Source: Nectonema munidae (taxonomy: Eukaryota; Nematomorpha; Nectonematoida; Nectonematidae). From it: DNA of 64,000 nucleotides. The translations under genes were made by a program, and so were the position numbers. Below the pieces are notes generated by a model. That model worked only from the letters and a program-made list of their open reading frames with translations, was not told the origin of the DNA and did no database searches. The stretch's first letter is position 1. Each line of letters opens with the position of its first letter. Location: contig JAUIRK010000710.1 of the NCBI GenBank assembly GCA_030549495.1, forward strand, positions 248,001 to 312,000. Reading direction: 5' to 3'. Positions 10,042-22,744 of the stretch are shown in pieces.

Positions 10042-13000
10042 TTAAACTTTACAACTCATGATTATTTTAAAGCTTTCAGAATATCTCTCGTCATCTTGAG
10101 CAGCTTTTGAAATCCAGTCCTGCCTAATCTTCTTCCAACTCTTCATGTGATTCAGCATCAACGAATTTATTTCTTCTTCTTCTTCATTCTCGCTAAGAGT
10201 AGCCTACAAAAACAATTTAAAAGAATACAAAGAGAGTGCTCTATTTTGAGTTCTCATACAGTGGAATCATCCCTGGGCTCAGTTACTCTCTCAGCTTATA
10301 CGAGGAAGGACAGGGGGAGTGCAATATTTAGATAGACCTTCAGAGAAACGAATCCAAGATTTATAACAAGGCAATGAAAATAGAATTATATTGTCTTTTG
10401 GAGTCGAATTGAGAAAAATAAAACCAACTTCACTTATATATCTTATAAATATGCAGAAAGGAATTTGCTCTTTTTGCCAGGCAGAGATTTCTGTGTATCA
10501 CAAAATATATTGGAATTCATTCGATCATCATTGGAAGATGTATCAACATTTCAAAGATTTCTGAAACTTACAGCTATTGACCTGACGATCTACTAGTGGT
10601 GGGCAAATGCGTCTACCGGAGTTGTATGCGTCTCTTTGCTCAATCTGATGTGGCTCTTATGATTAACTAGTTCTTCTCTAAACTATTTTTTGAGTGTGTA
10701 CTAATTAACCATATTAAACAGTTAGAGAAGCTTTTTTTTAAACTAGATTCCTTCTTCAAAGAACTTTCTTTCTCAAGAATACAGAAAACAGATTGATGAA
10801 AATGATTGATTTTTTGGTTTCTAATTTACTTTTTATGATTTTTTTTCAGTAAAAGTATGAGATTAAATCCAGAAAATTTTAAACTTAGATATTTACTTGT
10901 GGCTCTTTATAAGACATTAAAAATAATTTATGCCTCTCTTTATCCACTTATGTGCTCATCCCTGATCTATTACATACAATAAATTTTATATTTCACCTGT
11001 TAACGAGCAGAATAACCAGAGGATATCTAATGTAAAGCGGAAGATTTGTATTAAAAAGGATTAATAAACACTTTTGTAAAGTTGAATTAATGTAATCGAC
11101 TCTGCTTGTTAACCGGTCGGCATAGTCAATCTTCCTCTATAATAGTGGATCTCAATCTTTTTTAGGCCAAATTAAGATTTAATGCTGCCATAGAGAGTAC
11201 TATAAAAATAATGGAATTTTGGCAATTTAGTGAAATCTAAAAAATTCCTTCAAAATTTTTAGTTTTATCTTGAAGAGTGTTTTTTAATTTTATTTAAATG
11301 AAACATAATGAATGAAGTGGTTAATATACTTATTGGATCCATAATACTGCATGCATAACATGAAATGTATTAGCATCTTAATTATGCTAATTTATCATTG
11401 ATTTGATGTCTTTAGCTTTTCAGTTCTAAAGTACGACTCTTCTTTCAGAAAATCAGTTTTACATTTGATTAAACTATACCTTGATATGATCAAAAATGGT
11501 GGATGGACGAGCGCCCAATCACGGCGTGTCTCTTCCACTACAATAGAAACAAGGGGTGTAGCTTTAAAAACACATCTTACATATAAAACTACGCTTCAAT
11601 CTATGCACAGTGCAAATAATAGAAAAGACAAATAAGTTCATTTTTTCATCTAATTTTTTGAATCCGCATACTGGAATGAATAAATATTTAACAACAAACT
11701 GTAGGTAGAGTAAAATATTTTAAATTGCCTTTGTAAGTATTGGTTTAAGTCTTAATTAACTAATAAACATTTTCTTTATTTATATGACCTTCTCTTATGT
11801 GGGTTTTCCGTGCAATCATGCTGTAGTAGTCGACAAGCATATATTAGTCTCTCGCTGCAATGGTGTCACGGTACACTTCTTGAGCTTTATGCTTATGTTG
11901 GTACGCAGCTTGTGAGAGTTGTAAGGCAAATCTTGCACCAAATATTCAGCTGTCTGACATGTGGTTACATAAGAAGTTCTTGATAGCTGCACTGTGCATC
12001 ACCCTCACCCATAGAATCTATGAAATTCGTATCGTTGATGAGCTTCCCGACTTAGAAGATTAAGATCATCAAAAAGCCAACTTTAATTTCACAATACTTA
12101 GTCCAGGATGAAAACGCGTAAATGTATGCGAAAAAAATTAGATTATGCGTAAAGAGCCCATACAAGTTATTTCATTAGCGAAGCTTAATTTACAATAATG
12201 GAAGGATGATTTTTTCGGGATAACAATGTACTTTTTTGTGATTTGAGCTCTACCCACAGTCATGGTTTCTTTGAAGGACACACCTTTCATTTGCAGTGGT
12301 TTTGCTTTACACGAGAAGAGAAATTCGCATATTTATTGCTTCTCTGCTGCAATAGGACGTATCTCCGCTCTTCCCTTTATTAGGCTGAATGCTAAAGGTT
12401 CCCATTTTTCCTTTGACAAGCCAAGGCCCTTTATGAGATCACTTCGATCCGGTGAGAGGATCTATACAGTAGTGGGATTCAGCCGGTTCGTAGGAACCGT
12501 CTCACGGAATTTTGTGAGTTCAGCGAACAGTAAAATATTTATTTATCTATATAGTACGGAACGTACAGTAAAATAAGCACCCACAACATCATCACAATGA
12601 TGCTTGTTTAACCATTATTTTAAAATTTTATTTGGAAATATCTAAATTGATCAGTTTATTTGCTGACAAATTTGACTTTTTTGTAACAGAACTGGCTGAC
12701 AAAAAAATTGAATCCCACTACTACGCTATAACTTTTCAAGTTTAAATTGGCATAAGAATATTGAAAATTTTTGTGCGTTAATATCCAAAATATTTTAGGA
12801 ATTACTTTATTCAAAAAATAAAATCAAGTTTTACGCATTTATTTCAATCAAGTAAGAGTACATAAATAAATTTTTTTGCTAAAAAAAATACACAAAATTT
12901 CATTTGATAACATTCTTTCAAAAATTCACATCTTCTTTTATATATATCCTATGTCAACTTATTATATTATTTATTAGGCCCATATAGACTGATGTTAAAT

Positions 13001-16000
13001 TCAACCGAAAAAACCTTTCTAAGATATAAATTTAGACTTGGTAAAGTAGAATAAAAATGTTTTCGGAGCTATTGAAAGTGTAAAAATATGAAAAATGAAT
13101 TTTGAAAAATTCATATCAAATAAAATTTTAATTATTTTTTAGTGGAAGAAAACTTTTTGTAATTTATATCTTGATTAAAATAAATGTAATTGTATTTTTT
13201 GAATGAAGTACTTCTTAAAATAATTTAGATACTGATAAAAAATTTGAATTTTTGCTTACTGCCAATTTGAACTTGAAAAGGTATGATTACAGGGCCTTTT
13301 AAGAATTTGATTAAATACACTTACTCAGGCAAATTAATTGATGTTGACCAAGAGTAGTGAGGATACGACTATAATCAAGCTCACTAGTCAATAAAATACA
13401 TGGACTATCGACAGGCCATGTCGGAAGTATTTACGCCTTTTCTGGGCCAAAGTCTACACAGAGTGAATGAAGAACGAAGAGTAATGATACGTCTTTCTTG
13501 AAGAGAGAGTCGATGTTGGACTTGAGGAGATCCAACGACTTCACTTCGCGTTTCGGAATCCGCGAAGAAAGAACTCCCACACTAATTTCTTCGCCCTCCA
13601 CTTTTATTGGCGGCGGCAAGACTTCAAAATCTAGAGGAAAATAAATCAAAATATCTTTTGATTTGACACGCAGTAAGAAAAGATTAAACGAAACACTCAG
13701 CTTTCCCAAAGTTTTTTGTCTGCAAGAAGACATGTTTATTTGAAAAAAGGAGTAGGATGAGAGCTGCACACTTCACACAATGAAATACCAAGGGATAGGA
13801 ATGCGACAACTAAATCAAGTGCCCGTAAATCAGTATCTCGTCGATGTGAGAAAGGGAGTAGTGAAAGGTCACCAGCTCAAAAGAAAGAGAGAAGTCATGG
13901 CCAAGTGCAATTTAAAAAATTTAGTAGAGCAACACACGTGACATAGAAAGAAGAATATCATTTTATTTTAAAATAATTTATTGATCGATCAGAAGAAAAC
14001 ATTTTCTTTTACTTTTTTTTTTATGATTTCTGATTCTATTTTTTTGATTATTTTATCCTATGTTAAAATAATTTATATGGATAAAAGTCACCCCAGCAGA
14101 ATCTAAGATTGGAGTTTACAAATCACAAAAGTAACAAGACTCCCGTCGAACACTTTAATGATAATTTTTTAATAATCACAAGTTTGAATTATTTTACATA
14201 TATTTCTGATCATTATCCAATTTTTTTATCATTACATTATCAAAACTTAAATATATTAGTCTCAAAGAAATTATTTGACAAATCTAATTTTATGTCTAAT
14301 ATCAGCTTATATAATTTTGCGATATGCTTATGATTACTATCCAAACGAGTTATTTACTAATTTGATAAAAATTCTTTCCCCTCAGTTATCTAACTGTACT
14401 CGCTATGTTTTTAAAAGAAAAATGGATGAATCTAGAATTAATCCATGAATGACACTTTATTTACCAAATTTGATAAAATAAAATGGTACAATAACTAATA
14501 AGCTTCTCTATTACAGAAATAAAGGCAAAACGAAAAGTAAGATAGTTCACCGACGCTAAATAGTGAGTGATCAGTTCCTATTAGTTCAACCTTTTAACAG
14601 TCATTTTTCTATGAAAAAAAAGAGCCAATAGTCCCTTCGCACCAGTTTCATGGCTATCTTGACAATCAGGATTCATCATTTCATTTTCAAAAAGCTACTA
14701 TCGAAGATCTCTCACACGTCGTCCACAATATGAAAAATGACGATTCTCACGATTATTTTTGGCTTTTCTCTCCGCCTATTTAAATCTAGTTTTCCTCTCA
14801 TCTCAAATATATTTTTGATAGGTTTATTCATGTATTCGATTTTGTATCTTTCCTGATATCTTCAAAATATTCAAAAACACCAGTTTTTAAAAAGGAGAAA
14901 AATTTACTATGAGCAACTAAAGATCCATTTCCTTAGTTTCGTCTTTTGGGAAAAATTTTAAAAAGTCGATTTATAACCAAATATATCATTTTTTCACTTC
15001 TAATAATTTATTTCACACTAGCCAGTTTGGGTTTTGATGTAAGCACTCAACACAACTTCTTCATTCCTTATTTTTAACACAAAAAACAGCGATATCTTTA
15101 CTTGTCTTTTATTTGACTCAATTTCTCACTACATTCTACTTGAAAAACGTAAAGCGTATGGAATGTCTTGCAATGATCTCTAATTACTTGACTAACAGAT
15201 TTCAATCTATTTGTATTGAAAATCATTTCCGAAATTTTTGGAAACTTTATATGGAGTACCGCAAGGCTTTATTCTAGGACCTCTCCTCTTTATAATCTAT
15301 AGTAATGACGTTTTTAAGACTATTTTTTTTATAAATATGTATCTATACGATGATGATGTGAGCACTATTCTCGCTTCTATGCATGATCCCCCTGGCTGAT
15401 GATAAACTTTCCAAATTTTTTGATTGGTTGTCAAACAAATACATAAGGGTGAATATGAAAAATTTAAAGCTATGACATTTTGTAAAGTAGTCAATCCTGA
15501 ACTCGTTACCATGAGTTTTGACTTTTCTGATAATTTTAACTTTATTGGACTTGGAATTGAAAGAAAATTGAATTGGAGCTTCCATTATCACAAAACTCAA
15601 CTCCATAATGGGTATGCTAAAGCAAACCAGGAACAAAATTCCAGTAATAAGGACAAAATTACTGGTGTACAAATCGCTTTTCTTGCTCCACTTAACCCAT
15701 GGTATCGTTAATTATGACTGTCAGATTAAAGACTGCTTTGCTCGTTCAAATTAAAATCTTAAATCATGATCTGTCCTTATGATGCACGTATATTTTTGTG
15801 TTCTATAATATTTTATTAATACACATATGCATCTACTATATACAGGAATTAATTTCTCTCCTCCATTGATGATATGTGTTATATGGATCTATCAGCGGCT
15901 CTGACCTTTGATGTATATCTTATATAAATATAACATATAAATAATCGGATATGTGTTCAATTGTTTTACTTCCAATAAATTTTTCTTCTTCTTCTTGTAA

Positions 16001-17742
16001 AACGATTGATTTCTGATATCAAAAATTGATGAAGTTTTTCTCAAAAATCAAGAAAAAGTATTTAATTTCCTTTATTTTTAAAAAAAAATCAGACCAAGGT
16101 TATAACTCTCTTCATAGCTTGAAGTTGAAGAAGAATTACATTAACACTTTGAGGACCAGTGAGAGAATAGTGTCAAAAGAAATTAAAATATGCAAAATTA
16201 TATTAAAAAAGGTATCAGATAATTAGTCTTAAAAATGCTGGTCCTCTAACAGGCTGCTTATCCAAGCCTGTTAAGATTATGTGTTAAGATGAGTAATTTC
16301 AATAACTAATATGGGTGACAGTAGCGCATGATTGCGTCTTGCTTCATATTACTCTGATGCAAAGGATGCGAAAATGCACAATGTTTTAAAAGATGTGGCG
16401 GCATTGTGACTTTTGTCAAAAGAATGAGAATCTTGGGATATGAGTTCGCCTTTCAAATATAACAACGGCTTATCATGATATAGTTAGTTATCTTAAAAAC
16501 TCAATCATGATTATGCTAAATGAAGTTTTGTTATTATCATTATCATCATATCATCATTGTCATCAAATTACTATTATATATTTGCATCAATAGAAATGAA
16601 AATAAAGTTTGGGGAATAGACTTTTAAGGACTAATTAATCATTGGCATTTTAAGGAATTTTTAAATATAAAGGAGACGCTTTTAATTTCTTGGGACACCG
16701 GTGCCAGGCTGGCTCTGAACAAGTTGAATGTTTGAATTTTAGTCTCTTTGAAGGAAACAAATTTTTTGGATTGGAGCTGCTCTTTTTGGAAAGCAAATTC
16801 AAGATGGAAACACACCGAATAATTTTTCAAGCTTAGATTTGTCAATCTGGATCAATACTTCCTTAAGATGATGAAGAAGTTTGTTCGCATCTGTATGCAG
16901 TTGCATTAATAATTTTATATTTCATTATTTATGTTAAAATTGAAGAAAACGAGTTTATTATCTTTAGGATTTCTCGATTGTAAGTCATGAGCTCGAATTT
17001 CGTGTCCTTGAAGAATCATAGCTCTAAAATTATAATGGTTAATTAGTTAATTAACATAAATTAAGAACTTCATAACAAAATAACTAACGTGCTTGCTAAC
17101 TAGTTTACTAATCTATTCTACAGATATTTCATGAAATTTCAGGATTTTGACATTCGAGATTATGAAAGGCAGACAGACGGTCTTCTCTCTCGGCATTGTT
17201 TCTAAAGATAGTACGCTTGTTTACTTCTTTTCTACGTTATGAAGGATTTAAATGTGCTGAATACAACCAAAAATTATAATACTTCAAATAAAGAAGGCTT
17301 ACTTGTACTTTCTATGTTACTGGAAGTATTCGAGGATAAATCTTCTTCATCATCATCATCATCAGCATCTTCTTCTTCCTCCTCTTCAACTTCATCGTCA
17401 TCTAGTTCAAAGCTGTGGCTGTCATCATCTTCCCCGTCATTAAGATTGTCCAATTTACGGAACTGAAGATTATGCTTTGCCATCGATTTTCGGTCCGCAG
17501 CTTTCCAACTTTCCGAAATTTGACTCCCCCGCACCCAACTACGACAAATGGCATAAAGAGAAGGCTCTTCGCATGCGTAAAGATTCATCACCACTTTCCG
17601 ACCAAAAACTTCAACAAAGCTTTTCTTCGGCTTGATCGACATTTGCTCTAGGTATTTGAAATAAAGGCTGTCGTCTATAAAGGATGTAGAAATAGGAAGA
17701 AACAAATATAAACCGTAAATGATTCACACACTCACCAGTCAT
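10042..17742 (-). CDS. LIN37: LIN37 homologue, MuvB/DREAM complex subunit, four coding exons
   Basis: Coding exons (minus): 17,736-17,742; 17,303-17,674; 13,491-13,630; 10,042-10,203. Lengths 7+372+140+162 give 226 codons plus stop, with phases agreeing at every junction; human LIN37 is 246 residues. Residues 41-52 read SLYAICRSWVRG, matching human PLYPICRAWMRN (the CRAW box). The preceding SFVEVFGRKV matches YVIKLFDRSV. Exon 3 (FEVLPPPIKV then LSSRIPK) matches the human LPPP and SRIPSP segment. Exon 4 (MKSWKKIRQDW then RYSESFKI) matches the conserved C-terminal helix (MQRWKRIRQRW, RYSESMKI). A long Asp/Glu stretch follows the CRAW region. In MuvB, LIN37 is required for DREAM repression of cell-cycle genes in the nucleus. 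The human N-terminal segment has no counterpart. A 61-bp first intron follows the start, and an in-frame upstream ATG or a 23-nt microexon (acceptor at about 17,759) are alternatives. The exon 3 donor (GAC|GTATCA) is weak. Confidence 0.85.
10206..12249. other. LIN37 intron 3, main part
   Basis: Intronic on the minus strand. AT-rich with no recognised element before the repeated-family fragment at 12,250. Confidence 0.5.
12250..12460 (-). pseudogene. Possible fragment of the unclassified repeated family (copy 2)
   Basis: Minus strand reads SPDRSDLIKGLGLSKEKWEP followed by LAFSLI. This resembles the N-terminal DLI-GLGLSKE block that I associate with the same repeated family as copies 1 and 3. 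It stops at an hAT insertion. Recognition is from memory, and neither other copy here includes this block, so it is uncertain. It lies in LIN37 intron 3. Confidence 0.35.
12467..12722. mobile_element. hAT-like MITE, 256 bp
   Basis: Left end CAGTAGTGGGATTCAGCC; the right end inverted reads AGTAGTGGGATTCAA, so about 14 bp of terminal repeat match. Subterminal GCCGGTTCG faces a GCCAGTTC block at the other end. Flanks GATCTATA and ACGCTATA match in 5 of 8 positions, consistent with a decayed 8-bp duplication. Inserted in LIN37 intron 3. Confidence 0.6.
12723..13490. other. LIN37 intron 3, 5' part
   Basis: AT-rich intronic sequence next to exon 3. Nothing recognised. Confidence 0.5.
14109..15780 (+). 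mobile_element. CR1/jockey-like LINE fragment in LIN37 intron 2
   Basis: The end of an AP-endonuclease domain (YISDHYPIFLSLHYQ, with the SDH motif, about 14,190-14,240) is followed by a degraded stretch. Reverse-transcriptase pieces follow: HTSQFGF near 15,015, LYGVPQGSILGPLLFIIY across frames near 15,245-15,300, then YDDD at about 15,345 where the catalytic F/YADD is expected. The post-RT block FIGLGIERKLNWSFH and GMLKQTRNKIP run to about 15,715. Many frame changes. Antisense to LIN37. Confidence 0.7.
15781..17302. other. LIN37 intron 2, 5' part
   Basis: AT-rich intronic DNA. A short (ATC)n-like tract lies near 16,528-16,560. Nothing else recognised. Confidence 0.45.
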
Positions 17743-18656
17743 GATAGCAATACCCACGCTAGATAAAAAAAAAGCTTCAAAAAAGCACATGTTTTTTTAA
17801 AGAAAATATAATCAAGGATTTTTATACAAAAAACTTCACTGCTAATATAATTCAAATCAACGAAGCCTATATATTACTTCTGGACTTAATTCGTTCCTTG
17901 AACCCAAATTTTATTGAAACGACATAGTTTTTTTTTTACTTTAATTAATGGAAATTTATCAAGAGTTAATATGTGTAAATCAATGGCATACAAATATTTT
18001 ATATAAAACATATACAGTCACACATGCTATAACGACCACCACTATTTCAACGTATATTTTCAATTTTTCTCATTTATTCCCGATTAAGCTCGCTCCAACT
18101 TCACAGACTTTTCCCATGCAACAATTCAAAATTTAAGTTCGTGGATTTTAGTATGCAGAAAAAAATTTGCATAAACATAATACTTCATTTTTTAACTATT
18201 TAGGAAAAAAAATTCAAAATATTAAGCAAAGTTCCAACTTCCAAAGTATTATTTTACGAAATTAGGAAAATCTTATTTATAAAGGCGTTCCTCATAAAAT
18301 AAATAATTTTTTAAACTATATGATGGCGTTAAGATTCGACTCTAATCGAAAATCATCCAAATGCTTCATAAGGAAGATACTTATATATAAAAAGTATAGC
18401 TCTTTGACTCTATTGCGTTATTGTGACTTAAAATTCTACAAATTATACCATAGGAATCGCAAAGTAATCTTCAAAATTTTATTATCAATATGCAGGTTGT
18501 AAAAAAAAGAGTGATGAAACGTAGAATTGGTTGTCTTCTCCAGATGAGCCAGTCCAAAAATCAATCAATCAATCAATAAATTTGAAATACTTATTTTCTG
18601 AAAAAATGGAGAACAGTTTTTAAAAGCTTCAATGACAAGAAGCATGTTTTTCTTGA
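17743..18656. other. Upstream region of LIN37
   Basis: Includes the likely promoter or an upstream intron of LIN37. No core promoter motif could be fixed. Otherwise AT-rich. Confidence 0.35.
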
Positions 18657-18754
18657 TACACAGTAGATCCATTTTTATGATCATATAATGCGTGTTCCAG
18701 TAGACCATTTATAAAGTGGGTTGATTGGTTCGCTTACAACAGATCTACTGTGTA
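18657..18754. mobile_element. 98-bp TIR MITE, mariner-like
   Basis: Perfect 13-bp terminal inverted repeats TACACAGTAGATC at 18,657-18,669 and 18,742-18,754. The outermost TA on each side fits a TA target duplication, as in Tc1/mariner-type MITEs. No coding capacity. Confidence 0.6.
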
Positions 18755-18879
18755 CATATATTTATTTGTTTTGATGTGAGAAGTGATCAAGATGCCAGTG
18801 ATAAAATATCTGCTATTAGATCATTACATAACTTTTTTTTTATCAAAACTGTCTAAACATTTTGTACTGTTCGACTACG

Positions 18880-19380
18880 CTACAGTTGTTGGAGTTTAAA
18901 GGAGATTGTAGAATTAAAAAGGCTAAAAATTCGTGCTTTACTGAATTCCTCTCTACTTCTTTTTGTTTCTGAGACTTTTTTGACTGACACAATTCCGGAC
19001 TTAGCAATCTCCATTCCTAGCTACACTAGTATTCTTAAAGATCGTGAACGCCACACATCTCGTGATTTTGGACGTATTTTGATCTATGTCGGTCACACAT
19101 AGCATCTTTGTCTCGTCTTTGCAAGCTAGAAAATTCTTCTGATCTTTGGCTATTAACGTGCTTTGCCTATTTTATCGCATACAGAAACTTTAATCAACTC
19201 CTACAAAATACTCCATAATACTATTTGCCTGGGACATTCTAGGTGATTTTAATTGTCGTAATCGTAAATATATACCGCCGACCGTTGTGCTAACACACTG
19301 AATAACTATTGCTACTTATATTCTCCTTCTCAATTGGTAAACCAAACTTTATAGATGGCTTAACTCAGATAACCTACACC
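18880..19380 (+). mobile_element. LINE endonuclease fragment
   Basis: Plus strand reads LLFVSETFLTDTIPDLAI then IPSYTSILKDRERHTSRDFG (about 18,955-19,075). This is the SETWL...IPGY...RKDR signature of APE-type LINE endonucleases. A LGDFNCR-like remnant lies near 19,240-19,260. Stops immediately at an hAT-type end at 19,381. The C-terminal LINE block at 20.84 kb has the same orientation and may be the same copy. Confidence 0.65.
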
Positions 19381-19440
19381 CAGTGGCGGATCCAGAAATT
19401 TCTTATAGGAGGGGGGGGGGGGGGGCGAAATCTATTTAAA
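19381..19440 (+). mobile_element. hAT-type left end with poly-G
   Basis: CAGTGGCGGATCCAGAAATT followed by a G run, a familiar hAT-type terminus, cutting into the LINE endonuclease fragment. The matching right end was not found, so the element length is unknown. Confidence 0.5.
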
Positions 19441-20839
19441 TTTTTTGCAATTTTGCTAAAAGTCTTCAGAGAATACGACAGCTGTATTATGTCCTTTAGA
19501 ATCACTAATTACCTATCTTTTCATATTTTTAACATTATTTTGCCATGAATAAATTACAAAAATTTATTTTTATACATGTAAGAGTATACATTGGTAAGGG
19601 TAATTTTCGAAGCCCTTTTTCATAGGAGGGGGGTCTAGGCCCATGAGCTCTTGTTACTGGTACAAGAGGAGTTTCCCGGCGCAGCGTTCTTTCCCCAACA
19701 CCCTTCTGCTTATGCATATCAGCACGACTATTGATCAAAAGTTCTCTGACATGAGTGAGTAGTTTGTTACACCAAGAGATTTCAACCTGCTCTCCTGCCT
19801 ATGCAGACAAGATTTTAATCTCTGTTCACATGAAAATCCATCCACTGCTGCTAACAACTTGAATTTCAAAATTTTTAGTAGCCAAAATGCACTTTACTCA
19901 AATCACGTGAATAGTCTCCTTATTTTTCTCAAATGAAGCTAAACTTTTTTCCGTTTATCTATACTCTATATGTTTAGTTAAAAAATTGAGAAAAAAGAAA
20001 CAAATGGAATTTTTGCTTCGTAACATATTTCAAGAAAAAAAATTATAATAAAAACGCAATTTTATGTGAAAAATGGAGACATGTATTTCTATCACTTCTA
20101 GGATGATTACTCAAAAAGATAAATATCCAAGACGCTAGAGAAGAAAAAACAACATTAATTTATCATAAAAAATGCTAATAATGCAATAGTGACCTTCTAT
20201 TCGGTTTATAACGACTTTGTAAAGAAGATCCACTTGTAGACCAATGGCCGAAAACCGTATTCTAATAGGTGTGAAAAATTAGCGTGAAAGTTTTAGGGTA
20301 ATGAGGTGTTTAGATATTTATATTGATTCTATATATCATCTTAATAATGGGTACAGCTATAAATAAATCTACCAACAATGTGATAGATTATATCAGCCCC
20401 CATTAATACAATGCCTATTATTTGAAACAAACCTGTATTCAATGATATATGGTTTATTAATTGACGTCACTTTATAGAATCTCCATATAGCCGCTTTCAC
20501 GGGACTTTTATACAGGAATTTATTTTCTGTGAGATCACGTTGGTATGCCGCTCAAAAAAGGAAACAGTCTGGATTATGAGTTGTACCGAGGAAGGGAGAG
20601 TGACAACTATTAGCTATGTTGAGAGAAAAATGTTGATAGAGACTGTTTTCCAAAGTATCATCAAATTTGTTTAATGTTTTTCCCTATATTTAGATTAATA
20701 AAAATAAAGTATCTTCTCCAAATTTTTACATATGAACCCATAATAAAAAAATTTCTTAAATTTTTCAGTTGAAATTTACTTCTTTTAATTGGTTGAGCTC
20801 ATTTAATATAAAAATAGATAAATAGGTTCTGCAAAAGTA
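19441..20839. other. Non-coding or eroded
   Basis: May include the body of the element starting at 19,381 and lost middle parts of the surrounding LINE. A second G run near 19,626 is not a convincing terminus. Confidence 0.35.
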
Positions 20840-21560
20840 AGACTGTTACAATGTTAATTTACAGCTGAATTAATTATCAAGAGTCACATGGAGTCTCATT
20901 CATGAACACATCATTTCCACTTTTCTCCAGATGTAAATACTTAGGTGTAATTATTTCTGATAATCTTAAGTTTAATGACCATGTTTGTCACATATGTAGG
21001 CGAGTGAACAAAGAACTTTATACTTTAAAATGACTTAGTCAACATATTCTTGGAAATTTTCATTTATGTACTCGCAAAGATGTCTAAACCCATTATTTTG
21101 CCTCATCTAGAATATGGGTCCAATGTTTTTGCTAGCATAGGTTCCATAATTTCAGAAACTCTTGACAAACTTCAGCGCAAACAATTCGTCTATTTCTTCG
21201 TATTCCTGTTCACAATCTTGTTCCCGAAACAGCATACATTCGCCGCAATTTTAATATTCGTTGTCTCGCGCATAAACTTTTACACAACTTGTCCACTTGT
21301 CATGGCTGACTTTCCAATTTCATTGCACCAATCATGACATGCTCTAAGAAAGCACCCTTATGTATTAAATAAATCTTTTCGGATTACATCCTCTGATTTT
21401 TATCGCAGCTCTGTTTTTCGCTCTCCCCTACTCTGTTTAATCTTATGCCTGTAAACTACACTAATCTTGCTACATTTAAAACCGACATATTCTCTTTTCA
21501 GGATGACGCTATATTTTGGGCATTCCCACTCTAGTCGACGCACGGTTAATATATACCATG
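20840..21560 (+). mobile_element. LINE ORF2 C-terminal fragment
   Basis: Plus strand reads SRCKYLGVIISDNLKFNDHV (about 20,930-20,985), the post-RT conserved block of CR1/jockey-type LINEs. Then follows VNKELYTL and a further degraded stretch with LPHLEYGSNVF (about 21,100-21,130), equivalent to the family's 'HLxYG' motif. Multiple frame changes. Confidence 0.65.
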
Positions 21561-22434
21561 GTCGCAAATAAATTCTTTTTTTTTTGAAAAAAAAAAGAAC
21601 ATATACCATCCTTCAAAACCAGCTTAGTATGGTATTAAGATATTTGGTTGTACCGATGCCAGATCTTTATTTATTTTGACATTAGAAATATATGTTTCTG
21701 GATTTGGTGATAACGATTACTTTGATAGGAGAAATATAGTTAAAAGGTTGATTACTATCGCATCAACCTATCGGATGTGAAATCTACTACTGAATGGCTT
21801 TTCACATCACATGATTTGTGTGTATGCGCCAAGTTTAAAGGTCTTTCCACATATGGTATTGATAGACGCTAAACCTTACAACAATTGGGGTTAAAATGAG
21901 ACCGAGTCCAAATTTATGTTCACACCTTTGAGTGCGTATATTCTCATGAAACAAGTATATCGCAACTTCAAAGTAGAGTATGTTATGTCCAGTCAGCACT
22001 TTAGGAAATTGAGTTAATTATGCTTTACAACAAACAAAAAGGAAGTGTAGATAAGAGGAATCAAATGTCAAAGCTTACTCACCCTATAGAACGTCTAGAA
22101 GATGGACAGCACCAATTTTGGAGAATTACTTGCATATAGCGTGTCACAATAGTTGGACAATGTATAAGAATATCCGCCTAAAACAAATCCCGAAGCACGA
22201 AAGAGAAGGGTACAAAATATTCTATCAGACATCTCTGATAAAATATTTTGTTAGATTAATCTCTCAAACCTTGCGAGATTTCTATGGGGATGCGTGCCAG
22301 TAGTGCGGAGTGCTAGGAGTTGCACGTTCGTAGCCTCTTAACTTCTTGAGCAACAATCCGCAACAATGAATGGAGTGAGTGTCAACTTCACAACTTTTTT
22401 ATTTGGATTTTGGTCACTCTAGATCAGGGGTCGG
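21561..22434. other. Non-coding
   Basis: Nothing recognised. Confidence 0.45.
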
Positions 22435-22744
22435 CAAAGTGGTCGATATCGACCCCTAGGGGTCCATAAGAGATCTTTAGGGGTCGATAAGATAGAAAAA
22501 CTTACCAAATTGTTCTATCCTTTTTTTACTTTATAGTAGTAATAAATCTCCATTTTCTTCTAAAACATAGTTTAGCACATGGTATAGTGTAGGATATATG
22601 AAACATTTTTGGTTTCTATTTCTCTCTTAATTGTTGGACATTGATTAATGCTTTTATGAAACATTTCTATGTGGGGGTGGGGGTCGATGTGAAGACAAAT
22701 GTTCTATGAAGGGGTCGACGGGTGAAAAAGTTAGCCGATTCCTG
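22435..22744. mobile_element. hAT MITE, 310 bp
   Basis: Left end CAGGGGTCGGCAAAGTGG; right end inverted CAGGAATCGGCTAACTTT. Both are followed by GTCGACCCC/GATCGACCCC-type subterminal blocks. This is the classic CAGGGGTCGGC hAT terminus. No clear 8-bp duplication remains. Non-coding. Confidence 0.65.

Noticed and set aside
12262-12576. Plus-strand 104-codon open frame
   Set aside because: It runs across the boundary of an hAT MITE and antisense to a repeated-family fragment; no protein features.
17274-17302. Stop at 17,274 as the end of the LIN37 protein
   Set aside because: A GTAAGC donor precedes it and splicing in phase to 13,630 recovers further LIN37-specific sequence.
17239-17466. Plus-strand Ser-rich open frame
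   Set aside because: It is the antisense of the Asp/Glu-rich part of LIN37 exon 2.
19381-19660. Complete hAT element ending near 19,660
   Set aside because: The candidate right end (after the G run at 19,626) shares only CAGT with the left end and there is no matching 8-bp duplication.
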